A stretch of 64,000 bases of DNA from JBLEFH01 sp047345645 (GTDB lineage Bacteria; Pseudomonadota; Alphaproteobacteria; Rhodobacterales; Rhodobacteraceae): NCBI GenBank assembly GCA_047345645.1, contig JBLEFH010000002.1; one strand, given 5' to 3'. Both the position numbers and the translations under genes were made by a program. The notes under the pieces were generated by a model. That model saw nothing but the letters and a program-made list of their open reading frames with translations. It was not told where the DNA came from and searched no databases. Below, piece by piece: positions 52,845-62,482 of this stretch. Numbering within the stretch: position 1 is the first letter of the stretch; each line of letters starts with the position of its first letter.

Positions 52845-55049
52845 TTATGCTGCGGCTTTGGAGCCGTCCCCATAGCGGCCATAGAAGGTCTCGCCGGCCT
52901 TGGCGAGGTCGCGCAGAAGCTGCGGCGCTTCGAAGCGCGGGCCTTCCGAGGCGGTGAGCTGATCGCAGATTTCGACGGCTTTTTCAGCGCCGATAATGTC
53001 CAGCCAGCTGAACGGGCCACCCGAAGCCGGGCGGAAGCCCCAGCCAAGGATCGCGCCGACATCGCCTTCCCGGATGTCTTCCAGAACGCCCTCTTCGAAG
53101 GCACGGACCGCTTCGAGCACCTGCGCCAGCGTCAGGCGGTTCTGCACCTCTTCGAGGCTCGGCTGGTCAGCGCGGCTCGGGAACTTCTCGGTGAGACCGT
53201 CCCAGAGACCCTGACGTTTGCCTTTCTCGTCATAGACATAGAAGCCCTTGCCGTTCTTGCGGCCAAGACGCTCCTGATCGAACATCCAGAAGATCACATC
53301 GTCGGACGGGCTCTCGGGATAGTCATCCCCCATGGCCGCCTTGGTCGCCTTGGCGATCTTTACGCCGAGGTCGATGGAGGTCTCGTCGGTCAACTGGAGC
53401 GGACCGAGGGGCATCCCCATCATCTTCGCCGCGTTCTCGATCAGCGCCGGGTTCACCCCTTCGGCCAGCATCCGCACACCCTCGTTGATATAAGGGATGA
53501 TGCAGCGGTTGGCATAGAAGAAGCGCGCGTCGTTGACCACGATCGGCGTTTTGCGGATCTGGCGGACGAAATCGAGGGACTTCGCCACGGCGCGGCTTCC
53601 GGTTTCCTTGCCCTTGATGATCTCGACCAGCATCATCTTGTGGACCGGCGAGAAGAAGTGGATGCCGATAAACTGCTCAGGATTGCGGCTCGCCTTGGCC
53701 AGCTCGCTGATCGGCAGGGTCGAGGTGTTGGTCGCGAAGATCGCGTCTGCGGGCAGATGCGCCTCGGCCTGTTTTGTGACCTCGGCCTTGACGCCGACAT
53801 CCTCGAATACCGCCTCGATCACCAGATCGCAGCCCGCGAGCGCGGCATAATCCGGCGTCGCGTTGACGCGGCCCAGAACCTCGGCCTTTTTCTCCTCGGT
53901 CACTTTTTTCTTCTTCATGCCGTCATCGAGGATACCTTCGACATGGGATTTGCCCTTGTCCGCGGCCTCCTGATCGCGGTCGATCAGCACGACCTCCATC
54001 CCAGCATTGGCGGAGACATAGGCAATGCCCGCACCCATCATCCCGGCGCCGAGGATGCCGACTTTCTTGACGGTTTCATCGGGCACATCGGGACGGTTCG
54101 CGCCTTTCTCCAGCGCTTCTTTATTGATGAAGAGCGAGCGGATCATGGCCGAGGAGGACGGATTCATCAGGATATTGGTGAACCAACGCGCCTCAATGCG
54201 GATTGCGGTGTCGAAATCGACCTGCGCGCCCTCATAGATCGCCGCCAGCATCGCCTTGGGGGCCGGGTAGGCGTCATGAGTGTTGCCGATCACCATGGCA
54301 TTCGCGCCGGTGAAGGTCATGAAGCCTTCCGCCGAATAGGGCGCGCCGCCGGGGTATTTGTACCCCTTCTTGTCCCACGGCTTCACGATGTCATCGGGGC
54401 CAGCGTTTTTGACCCACTCCTTGGCCGCAGACAGCAGCTCATCCGCCGGGACGACCGCGTCGATGAGGCCCGCGGACTTCGCCTTGGCCGGTGCCACGGT
54501 CTTGCCCTGAAGCAGATATTGCTGCGCGCCCATGAGGCCGAGCATCCGCGTCAGGCGCGTCGTGCCGCCCGCACCGGGGAAGATCCCGACGAGGATTTCC
54601 GGCAGGCCGATCTTCGCCTTGGGGTTGTCCGCCGCGATGCGGTGGTGACAGGCGAGCGCGATCTCGTAACCGATCCCGAGCGCCGTGCCGGGACCCGCCC
54701 AGCACACCGGCTTGCCGCCCTTATTGGTCTTCGGGTCCGCACCGGCGCGCTCGATTTTGCGGAGCATCTTGTGAAGCCCCATGATGCCCTCGAACACACC
54801 CTTGGCCGGGTTGTCGCCCGCATCGTCTTTCATCTTGGCAATGATGTTGAGATCCATCCCGGCGGCAAAGCTGTCCTTGCCGGAGGTGATGACGATCCCT
54901 TTGACATTCTCATCGGCCAGAGCGGTGTCGATATGGCCATCGAGCTGTGCCGCGCCTTCGAGATTGAGCACGTTCATGCTCTTGCCCTGGAGGTCCCAGG
55001 TGATCGTTGCAATGCCGCCTGCATCAACGTCGTAAGAAAAAATGGTCAT
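52845..55049 (-). CDS. fadJ: Bifunctional enoyl-CoA hydratase/3-hydroxyacyl-CoA dehydrogenase (FadB/FadJ type)
   Basis: A 734-residue alpha subunit of the fatty acid oxidation complex. The N-terminal crotonase domain (about 1-190) has GTALGIGYEIALACHHRIAA and LPEILVGIFPGAGGTTRLTR, including the two hydratase glutamates. The NAD-binding Rossmann motif is VGILGAGMMGAGIAYVSANAG around 325. The dehydrogenase core includes FSPVHKMMLVEIIKG, with the catalytic His in IHFFSPVH. It pairs with the thiolase gene 12 bases upstream. FadB or FadJ subtype cannot be fixed by sequence alone. The operon ends at a strong terminator. Confidence 0.94.
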   Translation of the reverse strand: MTIFSYDVDAGGIATITWDLQGKSMNVLNLEGAAQLDGHIDTALADENVKGIVITSGKDSFAAGMDLNIIAKMKDDAGDNPAKGVFEGIMGLHKMLRKIERAGADPKTNKGGKPVCWAGPGTALGIGYEIALACHHRIAADNPKAKIGLPEILVGIFPGAGGTTRLTRMLGLMGAQQYLLQGKTVAPAKAKSAGLIDAVVPADELLSAAKEWVKNAGPDDIVKPWDKKGYKYPGGAPYSAEGFMTFTGANAMVIGNTHDAYPAPKAMLAAIYEGAQVDFDTAIRIEARWFTNILMNPSSSAMIRSLFINKEALEKGANRPDVPDETVKKVGILGAGMMGAGIAYVSANAGMEVVLIDRDQEAADKGKSHVEGILDDGMKKKKVTEEKKAEVLGRVNATPDYAALAGCDLVIEAVFEDVGVKAEVTKQAEAHLPADAIFATNTSTLPISELAKASRNPEQFIGIHFFSPVHKMMLVEIIKGKETGSRAVAKSLDFVRQIRKTPIVVNDARFFYANRCIIPYINEGVRMLAEGVNPALIENAAKMMGMPLGPLQLTDETSIDLGVKIAKATKAAMGDDYPESPSDDVIFWMFDQERLGRKNGKGFYVYDEKGKRQGLWDGLTEKFPSRADQPSLEEVQNRLTLAQVLEAVRAFEEGVLEDIREGDVGAILGWGFRPASGGPFSWLDIIGAEKAVEICDQLTASEGPRFEAPQLLRDLAKAGETFYGRYGDGSKAAA

Positions 55050-55061
55050 GTCTCGTCTCCC

Positions 55062-56273
<1,212 letters not shown>

Positions 56274-56289
56274 AGGGGTCTCCTTTGGT

Positions 56290-56688
56290 TTAGCTGGCAC
56301 CGACCGCGAGGCCGACACCGGAGGCGGTGAATCCGGCGATCAACCCCAACAGAAGGGCGAGGCCGGAGAAAACAGGAATGGCGCGGTCCGATGCGGGGCG
56401 CGGTGCGATTGCACCCAGACCCGCGCCGAGCGCCATGAAAACGAGGGCGACAAGCGCGCCGAAGATGAGCCCGCCAAAGGGCAGCAGGGCGATAAAGGCG
56501 GCCAAGGCACCCGCGCCCGCGACGATCTGGCTGAGCGTCTGGTCGATCCCGCCTTGGGGGGCGAGCGCTTCGGGGTCGGGACGGCGCGCCCGGCGACGCC
56601 AGATCATGAGCGCCACGCCTGCGGCGATCAGGGCCAGCGCGGCCCAGATCACGGCGAAATGCACAACAAAAAATCCGGTGTCGGTCAC
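56290..56688 (-). CDS. Small membrane protein in the fad operon
   Basis: A 132-residue hydrophobic protein of unknown function. It has about four helices: FFVVHFAVIWAALALIAAGVALMIWRR, then, after a basic/Pro loop (RRRARRPDPEALAPQGG), IVAGAGALAAFIALLPFGG, LIFGALVALVFMALGAGLGAI, and VFSGLALLLGLIAGFTASGVGLAVG. The start is a GTG at 56688 with AGGAGACAACGC ahead of it. It sits 16 bases upstream of the thiolase, which ties it to the operon, perhaps in acyl-substrate transport; that is inference. Confidence 0.65.
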   Translation of the reverse strand: MTDTGFFVVHFAVIWAALALIAAGVALMIWRRRARRPDPEALAPQGGIDQTLSQIVAGAGALAAFIALLPFGGLIFGALVALVFMALGAGLGAIAPRPASDRAIPVFSGLALLLGLIAGFTASGVGLAVGAS

Positions 56689-56748
56689 GCGTTGTCTCCT
56701 CCCAAAGACGATGTTGCTTTCATATCCGCGCGGTGGCGGGCAGGGGCC

Positions 56749-57309
56749 TTACTCGACCACCTGCGTTGTGGCGGCCGGCAGATCGAGATTTTGCAAGAAG
56801 GGGTAGGTCGCGATCACCGCCTCCTGCTGCCCGGCACTGCCGAGCCGGATCATATGCCATGCGCCATCTTCCTTGATGGCGAGGGTTGTGCTGTCTTCCT
56901 GAACCTTGCTCACGAAACCCGGTTCCTCAGGGTCGCGGATCTCGATCATGTTGCGGGTCGGCAGGAGGGCGTAGGGTGTGCCTTCCTCTATCTCGGAGAA
57001 AGTGATCGGGTCCGTGTCGATGTCCGAGCTTGTGATATCGACAATGCCCTCCATCTGGGCGGCGGCGTCTTTGAGCCACGCGACATAGTCCGCCTCCGTG
57101 ATCCCATTGCTTTCGGACATGTAAGTCACATAGTGCGGCGGGAACATCGGCAAGGTTTGGGTCGGGTCATCCGTCTCGGTCGCACGCTCAAACGCTTCGG
57201 CGAGACGCTCGACCTCGGCGATATCCGCCGCGTCTTGCGCCGCCAGCGGCAGCGCGGTCAGGCCAAGCGCCAGAAGCGCAGGCCCAAAATGGTGAGTCAG
57301 ATATCCCAT
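56749..57309 (-). CDS. Exported protein of unknown function in the fad operon
   Basis: A 186-residue protein with a signal peptide (about 1-26: LTHHFGPALLALGLTALPLAAQD). The mature domain is acidic and reads like an NTF2/SnoaL-type or lipoprotein-like fold: IAEVERLAEAFERATETDDPTQTLPMFPPHYVTYM and VQEDSTTLAIKEDGAWHMIRLG. I give no family. ATG 57309 is preferred because AGGGGA lies six bases before it; ATG 57315 and a longer frame to 57354 are possible. It lies between the acyl-CoA dehydrogenase gene (55 bases) and the small membrane gene (60 bases). Confidence 0.65.
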   Translation of the reverse strand: MGYLTHHFGPALLALGLTALPLAAQDAADIAEVERLAEAFERATETDDPTQTLPMFPPHYVTYMSESNGITEADYVAWLKDAAAQMEGIVDITSSDIDTDPITFSEIEEGTPYALLPTRNMIEIRDPEEPGFVSKVQEDSTTLAIKEDGAWHMIRLGSAGQQEAVIATYPFLQNLDLPAATTQVVE

Positions 57310-57364
57310 GACCATTCCCCTGAAAAGGTGACGGCTGTGGCGGCGGACCGCCACAGCGCATGGA

Positions 57365-59140
57365 TCAGAACTGCTCGGCTTCCAGCGCCATCACAGGCTC
57401 GGCGCCCGAGTTGATGCGCGCAAGGCGCAGGCCGGTTTCGGGCAAGAGGCGCGCCATGTAATAGCGGCCGGTCTTGAGCTTGGTCTCGTAGAACGCCGTG
57501 TCCGACGCGCCGCCATCGAGCGCTTCCTGCGCCGATTTCGCCATATGCGCCCAGATATAACCGAGGCAGACATGGCCGAAGAGATGGAGGAAATCGGTGG
57601 AGCCAGCGAGGGCGGCATTGGGGTTCTTCATCCCGTTTTGCATGAAGAACATGCCCGCCGCCTGCAGATCCTTGCTCGCCGCTTTCAGCGGTTCGAGGAA
57701 ATCGGCTTTCAGCGCTTCATTGCCGTCATTCTCCTTGATGAAATTCTTCACCATCTCGAAGAAGGCCATCATCGCCTTGCCGCCATTCTGCGGCAGTTTG
57801 CGGCCTACGAGGTCGAGCGCCTGAACGCCGTTCGCACCCTCATAGATCATGGCGATCCGGGCGTCGCGCACGAATTGGCTCATGCCCCATTCCTCGATAT
57901 AGCCGTGGCCGCCGTAAAGCTGCTGCGCCTGAACGGTCATCTCGAAGCCCTTGTCGGTCAGGAAGGCTTTCACGATCGGGGTCAGGAGCGCGACCATCGC
58001 CGCCGCTTCCTCATCGCCCTGATGCTCCTTGTCGATCATCAGCGCGCACCAGAGGGCAAAGCCGCGAGCGCCTTCGATGAAGGCTTTCTGGTCCATCAGC
58101 GAGCGGCGCACATCGGGATGCACGATGATCGGGTCCGCCGGTTTGTTCGGCGCTTCGGCCCCGGTCACGGCGCGGCCCTGAAGGCGGTCATTGGCGTAAT
58201 CCACGGCGTTCTGATAGGCGGCGACCGCCTGGCTCAGGCCCTGAATGCCGACGCCGATCCGCGCTTCGTTCATCATGGTGAACATGGCGCGCAGACCCTT
58301 GTGCTCTTCACCGATGAGGAAGCCCGTCGCTTCGTCATAGTTCATCACACAGGTCGAGTTGCCGTGGATGCCCATTTTCTCTTCCAGCGCGCCGCAGGAC
58401 ACGCCGTTGCGCTCGCCGAGGCTGCCATCGTCCTTCACCATGAATTTCGGCACGATGAAGAGGGAAATGCCTTTCACGCCATCCGGCCCGCCGGGGATTT
58501 TCGCCAGCACGAGGTGGATGATGTTTTCGCTCATCTCATGCTCACCGGCGGAGATGAAGATTTTCTGGCCCGAAATCTTGTAGCTGCCGTCGTCCTGCGG
58601 CTCGGCCTTGGTGCGCAGCAGACCCAGATCGGTGCCGCAATGCGGCTCGGTCAGGTTCATCGTGCCGGTCCACTCACCGGAAACCATTTTCGGCAGATAG
58701 GTCTGTTTCTGCTCGTCGGAGCCATGGGTATGGATCGCGGAATAGGCGCCATGGGTCAGGCCCGGGTACATCATCAGCGCCATATTCGCCGCCGAGGTCA
58801 TCTCGCCAATCGCGGTCGCCATGACGTAGGGCATGCCCTGACCGCCATATTCAGGATCGCAATCAAGGCCGGTCCAGCCGCCTTCGCGAAGCTGGTCGAA
58901 CGCATCCTTGAAGCCTTCCGGCACGCGGACAACGCCGTTTTCGAGCTTGCAGCCCTGCTCGTCCCCCACGCGGTTGAGCGGGGCGAGAACGTCGCGGGAA
59001 ATCTTGCCGGCCTCTTCGAGGATCGCGCCGGTAAAATCGCGGTCGAGCTCCGAGAAGCCGTCGAGCTTCAGCGTCTCAACCTTCAGGTAATCATGGAGAA
59101 GGAAGCTGAAATCTTTCAGCGGTGCGTTATAGCTGGGCAT
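57365..59140 (-). CDS. Long-type acyl-CoA dehydrogenase
   Basis: A 591-residue FAD-dependent dehydrogenase with a C-terminal extension beyond the usual ~390 residues. The FAD/substrate segments are LTEPHCGTDLGLLRTKAEP, ISGQKIFISAGEHEMSENIIHLVLA, and QQLYGGHGYIEEWGMSQFVRDARIAMIYEGANGVQALDLVGRKL; the Glu of YEGANG is the presumed catalytic base. The last ~130 residues form the C-terminal domain seen in roseobacterial acyl-CoA dehydrogenases, including DmdC-type ones. The operon context suggests fatty acyl-CoA, but a DMSP-derived thioester is also possible. MerR1 precedes it by 21 bases. Confidence 0.92.
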   Translation of the reverse strand: MPSYNAPLKDFSFLLHDYLKVETLKLDGFSELDRDFTGAILEEAGKISRDVLAPLNRVGDEQGCKLENGVVRVPEGFKDAFDQLREGGWTGLDCDPEYGGQGMPYVMATAIGEMTSAANMALMMYPGLTHGAYSAIHTHGSDEQKQTYLPKMVSGEWTGTMNLTEPHCGTDLGLLRTKAEPQDDGSYKISGQKIFISAGEHEMSENIIHLVLAKIPGGPDGVKGISLFIVPKFMVKDDGSLGERNGVSCGALEEKMGIHGNSTCVMNYDEATGFLIGEEHKGLRAMFTMMNEARIGVGIQGLSQAVAAYQNAVDYANDRLQGRAVTGAEAPNKPADPIIVHPDVRRSLMDQKAFIEGARGFALWCALMIDKEHQGDEEAAAMVALLTPIVKAFLTDKGFEMTVQAQQLYGGHGYIEEWGMSQFVRDARIAMIYEGANGVQALDLVGRKLPQNGGKAMMAFFEMVKNFIKENDGNEALKADFLEPLKAASKDLQAAGMFFMQNGMKNPNAALAGSTDFLHLFGHVCLGYIWAHMAKSAQEALDGGASDTAFYETKLKTGRYYMARLLPETGLRLARINSGAEPVMALEAEQF

Positions 59141-59161
59141 ATGGATCCTCCCTTTGCCGAA

Positions 59162-59584
59162 TTAGTTTGCGCGAAGCCGGGTCTCGGCCTGGGAGATTCT
59201 GCTCTCCAGATCCGTGATCGCTTCGCCAAGTTCGCGATATTGGTCCTTCATCACGTCGAGCCGCTCCTTGCCGAGCGCGAGGGCGCGGCGCTGCTGCTCG
59301 GTCGTCAGACCGTCATCGTAAAGCATGAACAATTCACCGATCTCATCGAGGGCAAAGCCGAAGCGTTTCCCCTGCAAGATGAGCTGAAGGCGGGCGCGGT
59401 CGCGCCGGCCATAAAGGCGTTTGGCACCGATGCGACGCGGTGCGAGCAGCCCTTTGCTTTCGTAAAAACGCAAAGCCCGTGCGGTTACGTCATAGGCTTC
59501 ACACATCTCACCGATGCCCAGTTCCTCTTGCGAAGAGGTGGTCACCTTTTGGGCCGCAGCCTGATCTACTCGTCCGTTCTTCAT
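59162..59584 (-). CDS. MerR-family regulator of the fad operon (first)
   Basis: A 140-residue MerR regulator with the N-terminal HTH (EELGIGEMCEAYDVTARALRFYESKGLLAPRRIGAKRLYGRRDRARLQLILQGKRFGFALDEIGELFML). It is followed by a coiled-coil dimerisation helix (RLDVMKDQYRELGEAITDLESRISQAETRL). No effector-binding domain or metal cysteines are present, so this is the short regulator type seen with acyl-CoA genes. The start is ATG 59584. The operator-like palindrome at 59626-59641 lies upstream, and the dehydrogenase gene follows 21 bases after the stop. About half-identical in layout to the second MerR next to it. Confidence 0.9.
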   Translation of the reverse strand: MKNGRVDQAAAQKVTTSSQEELGIGEMCEAYDVTARALRFYESKGLLAPRRIGAKRLYGRRDRARLQLILQGKRFGFALDEIGELFMLYDDGLTTEQQRRALALGKERLDVMKDQYRELGEAITDLESRISQAETRLRAN

Positions 59585-59625
59585 GCCCCAACTTTGGCAC
59601 GGCACGGACAGGAATCAAGTCAAAG

Positions 59626-59641
59626 TTGACGTGAACGTCAA
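59626..59641. promoter_or_regulatory. Operator-like palindrome TTGACGTGAACGTCAA
   Basis: A 16-base inverted repeat, perfect but for its central base pair, lies between merR2 and merR1, 42 bases before the merR1 start. The same TGACGT..ACGTCA core occurs upstream of merR2. TTGACGT-type palindromes resemble sites reported for LiuR-like MerR regulators of acyl-CoA pathways, from memory. The -35/-10 context is not resolved. Confidence 0.7.
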
Positions 59642-59642
59642 T

Positions 59643-60077
59643 CTACGTTGCGTCAGAACCGTCGACATGGTTTTGCGCCCATTGGCGGAGTCGTTTCAGT
59701 TCCTCAATGGTCTCGCCAAGCTCCTTGCGGCGCTCTTCAAGCTCGTCAATCTGGTTGGTGGAAAGGTCGATCCATTTGGTCATCTGGACCTTGCTGTCCT
59801 CGTCGACATCGTAAAGTTCCAGCCATTGCCGGATCTCTTCGAGGCTGAACCCGAAGCGCCGTCCGCGCAGGATAAGCGTGAGCCGCGCGCGTTCGCGCGG
59901 GCCGTACAGCCGTTTGCGGCCGTCCTTCTCCGGTGAGAGCAGTTCAATATATTCGTAGTAGCGCAATGTGCGTGGTGTCACATCGAACGCCTCACACATC
60001 TCTTTGAGTGTCATTAGAGAATCGCCCATCTCGTCCGTCTCCAAGCGAATGTTCTGCATCTCAACATCCTCCCCCAT
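59643..60077 (-). CDS. MerR-family regulator of the fad operon (second)
   Basis: A 144-residue MerR regulator. HTH: MTLKEMCEAFDVTPRTLRYYEYIELLSPEKDGRKRLYGPRERARLTLILRGRRFGFSLEEIRQWLEL (from about residue 22). The dimerisation coil is TKWIDLSTNQIDELEERRKELGETIEELKRL. It lacks cysteines for metal sensing. An acidic N-terminal extension of about 20 residues precedes the HTH, and the real start may be one of the downstream Met codons (MGDSLMTLKEMCEAF). It lies upstream of merR1 in the same direction, so the two are probably co-transcribed. A perfect palindrome lies just upstream. Confidence 0.88.
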   Translation of the reverse strand: MGEDVEMQNIRLETDEMGDSLMTLKEMCEAFDVTPRTLRYYEYIELLSPEKDGRKRLYGPRERARLTLILRGRRFGFSLEEIRQWLELYDVDEDSKVQMTKWIDLSTNQIDELEERRKELGETIEELKRLRQWAQNHVDGSDAT

Positions 60078-60084
60078 ATTTTTT

Positions 60085-60098
60085 TGACGTTAACGTCA
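60085..60098. promoter_or_regulatory. Perfect palindrome TGACGTTAACGTCA
   Basis: A fully self-complementary 14-mer, eight bases before the merR2 start and embedded in the promoter region shared with the divergent thioesterase genes. Its half-sites equal those at 59626-59641. The duplicate, well-conserved operator strongly suggests control by one or both MerR proteins. Confidence 0.75.
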
Positions 60099-60212
60099 CT
60101 TTAGGCGAGCGAATGCCCTAGCGTCAACAGGAATCCTCATCAGGTTTTCTGCAATGCCTCTTGCCTGTAGTTGCCGAGTGGCTACTCTTTGGGACAAATA
60201 GGGCGGATTGAG

Positions 60213-60686
60213 ATGAAGATTGAAGATAAACAAAAACTTGCGAAAAGTTTTATTAGCGCCATCCCGCATAGCGAAGCGCTTGGCATGGAGATTGGCGAGA
60301 CCGGCTGGGCCTATGCCTATCTGTCGATTCCCTACAATGAGAAATTCATCGGCAACCCGGAAACCGGCGTTTTGCATGGCGGCGTGGTGACGGCGCTGCT
60401 CGACACCTGTTGCGGCACAGCGGTGTTGATGCACCCCCGCATGGGCGGCGCGACGGCGACGATTGATCTGAGGATCGACTATATGCGCCCGGCCAAACCC
60501 GGTGCGCGGCTGACCGCGCGGGCCGATTGCTACCACACCACCCGCAGCGTCGCCTTCGTGCGCGCGGTGGCTTATGCGGATGATCCCAATGCGCCGGTGG
60601 CGATGGCCACGGGGGCGTTCACCTTCACGCCCGCGCCCGATGCGCCGACGCTGGACGAGGTTCTGGGAGGGCAGGCCAATGACTGA
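60213..60686 (+). CDS. PaaI-family (hotdog) thioesterase, first of a pair
   Basis: A 157-residue hotdog-fold thioesterase. The active-site helix region GVLHGGVVTALLDTCCGTAVLMHP (the HGGV.A.LDT motif of PaaI/YigI-like enzymes) is near residue 55, followed by ATIDLRIDYMRPAKPGARLTARADCYHTTRSVAFVRAVAY. It probably hydrolyses aryl- or acyl-CoA. ATG 60213 is chosen because the N-terminus (MKIEDKQKLAKSFIS) is compact. It overlaps the next gene by eight bases. It is divergent from merR2, whose operator may also control it. Confidence 0.85.
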   Translation: MKIEDKQKLAKSFISAIPHSEALGMEIGETGWAYAYLSIPYNEKFIGNPETGVLHGGVVTALLDTCCGTAVLMHPRMGGATATIDLRIDYMRPAKPGARLTARADCYHTTRSVAFVRAVAYADDPNAPVAMATGAFTFTPAPDAPTLDEVLGGQAND

Positions 60687-61149
60687 GACCTTGCAGCAGA
60701 TCAAGGCCCGCCGCGACACCATGCTCGCCCGCCTGACGGACTCGGTGCCCTATGCAGCCTGGCTCGGGGTGCGATTCGACCGGCGCGGCGATGAGCTGAC
60801 CTCGATCCTGCCCTATGACGGCAAGCTGATCGGCAACCCGGCGCTGCCCGCGCTCCATGGCGGGGCGGTCGGTGCCTTTCTGGAGATCACGGCGCAGGTC
60901 GTTCTCTCCTGGTCGATCCTCTGGCCGAAAATGGAGGGCGGGGAGGAGGAGCCTGCGCTCGTCTACCCCAAAACCATTGATTTCACCGTGGATTACCTGC
61001 GCTCCGGCCTGCCGCGCGATGCCTATGCGCGGGCGCAGATCACCCGGTCCGGGCGGCGCTATGCCTCGGTCTTTATCGAAGCGTGGCAGGACAATCGCGA
61101 CCGGCCCTTCGCCCATGCCAACGCGCATTTCCTGATGCCGCAGGGTTAG
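60679..61149 (+). CDS. PaaI-family (hotdog) thioesterase, second of a pair
   Basis: A 156-residue hotdog thioesterase similar in layout to the preceding one but diverged. PALHGGAVGAFLEITAQVVLSWSIL gives the HGGAVGAFLE active-site segment, and TIDFTVDYLRSGLPRDAYARAQITRSGRRYASVFIEAWQ is the central strand region. The acidic residue at the LDT position is Glu (FLEI). ATG 60679 starts eight bases inside the first thioesterase. The MATE gene follows two bases after the stop, giving a three-gene unit. Confidence 0.85.
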   Translation: MTETLQQIKARRDTMLARLTDSVPYAAWLGVRFDRRGDELTSILPYDGKLIGNPALPALHGGAVGAFLEITAQVVLSWSILWPKMEGGEEEPALVYPKTIDFTVDYLRSGLPRDAYARAQITRSGRRYASVFIEAWQDNRDRPFAHANAHFLMPQG

Positions 61150-61150
61150 C

Positions 61151-62482
61151 ATGAGCCAAAGCGCCGCCATCACGCATCGCCGGGTGCTGGCCATGGCGAT
61201 CCCGATCATGCTGTCGAATGCCACCGTGCCGCTCCTTGGCGCGGTCGATACGGCGGTGATCGGGCAGCTTGGCCGCGCCGCGCCGATCGGGGCGGTGGCG
61301 ATTGGCGGGGTGATCCTCTCGACGCTCTACTGGATCTTCGGCTTCCTGCGCATGGGGGTCTCCGGCCTCGCCGCACAGGCGCGCGGCGCGGGCGACACGG
61401 CGGAAACCGGGGCGCTCCTGATGCGCGGGCTGATGATCGGCGCGGCGGGCGGGCTTCTCCTGATCCTGCTGCAAATCCCGCTCTTTGCCGTCTCCTTCAT
61501 GCTCTCGCCCGCCAGCCCGGAGGTGGAGAACCTCGCGCGGAGCTACATGTCGATCCGCATCTGGTCCGCGCCCGCCGCGATCATGATTTACGCCATCGTC
61601 GGCTGGCTGATCGCGATGGAGCGGAGCCGGTCGGTCTTTATCCACCAACTGCTGGTCAACGGCGTGAATGTGGTGCTGAACGTAACCTTCGTTCTCGGCT
61701 TTGGCTGGGGTGTCGCCGGGGTCGCGCTTGGCACGCTGATCTCCGAAATCGCCGGGGTGATCTTCGGGCTCTGGCTCTGCCGCGACGCGTTTGCCGGGGA
61801 TCAATGGCGGGACTGGCCGCGTGTCTTTAACCGCGAGCGCCTGATTAACATGGCGCGGGTGAATACCGACATCATGATCCGGTCCTTTCTGCTCTCGGGC
61901 GGCATCCTCGCCTTTCTGTTCCTCGGGGCGCGGGAAGGGGATGTGGCCCTCGCCGCCAATCAGATCCTGCTGCAATTCATTAACGTCACCGCCTTCGCCC
62001 TCGACGGCTTCGCCTTCGCCGCCGAGGCGCTGGTCGGCTATGCCCTCGGCGCGCGGTCCCGCGGCGGATTGCAGCGCGCCGCGATCCTGACCAGCCAATG
62101 GGGGCTGCTCCTTTGCGCGGTGATGAGCCTCGTCTTTCTACTTATCGGCGGGCGGATCGTGGAGGTGATGACCACGGCGGAAGACGTGCGCGCAGCGGCC
62201 AAGGGGCTGCTCCCCTATATCATTCTCGCGCCGCTGATCGGCTTGCCGGGATGGATGTTGGACGGGATTTTCATCGGCGCGACCCGGACGGGTGACATGC
62301 GCCGCGCGATGATCGAGGCCACAGGTGCCTATGCGGTCGCGCTCGTCCTGCTGCCGCTTGCCTTCGGCAATCACGGGCTTTGGCTGGCATTTTTGTTCTT
62401 CTACATCACCCGCGCGCTGACGCTCTGGCGGCGTTATCCGGCCATCGAGGCCCAAGCTTCCCGCTCGACGCCGACCGCCTGA
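61151..62482 (+). CDS. MATE-family efflux transporter
   Basis: A 443-residue membrane protein with 12 hydrophobic helices in two homologous halves, as in MATE/DinF exporters. RRVLAMAIPIMLSNATVPLLGAVDTAVIGQLG opens each-half pattern, and YWIFGFLRMGVSGLAAQARGAGD is the family loop. The second half includes LALAANQILLQFINVTAFALDGFAFAAEALVGYALGA. MATE proteins use Na+ or H+ gradients to expel organic cations. The role next to two thioesterases is unknown; they may act in detoxification of a shared substrate. Its end overlaps the convergent pyrD by 49 bases. Confidence 0.9.
   Translation: MSQSAAITHRRVLAMAIPIMLSNATVPLLGAVDTAVIGQLGRAAPIGAVAIGGVILSTLYWIFGFLRMGVSGLAAQARGAGDTAETGALLMRGLMIGAAGGLLLILLQIPLFAVSFMLSPASPEVENLARSYMSIRIWSAPAAIMIYAIVGWLIAMERSRSVFIHQLLVNGVNVVLNVTFVLGFGWGVAGVALGTLISEIAGVIFGLWLCRDAFAGDQWRDWPRVFNRERLINMARVNTDIMIRSFLLSGGILAFLFLGAREGDVALAANQILLQFINVTAFALDGFAFAAEALVGYALGARSRGGLQRAAILTSQWGLLLCAVMSLVFLLIGGRIVEVMTTAEDVRAAAKGLLPYIILAPLIGLPGWMLDGIFIGATRTGDMRRAMIEATGAYAVALVLLPLAFGNHGLWLAFLFFYITRALTLWRRYPAIEAQASRSTPTA

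Noticed and set aside
57545..59629. Plus-strand 694-codon frame antisense to the acyl-CoA dehydrogenase and MerR1
   Set aside because: Same artefact of GC-rich coding; no domain motif, and the sense-strand genes have intact catalytic residues and a consistent operon context.
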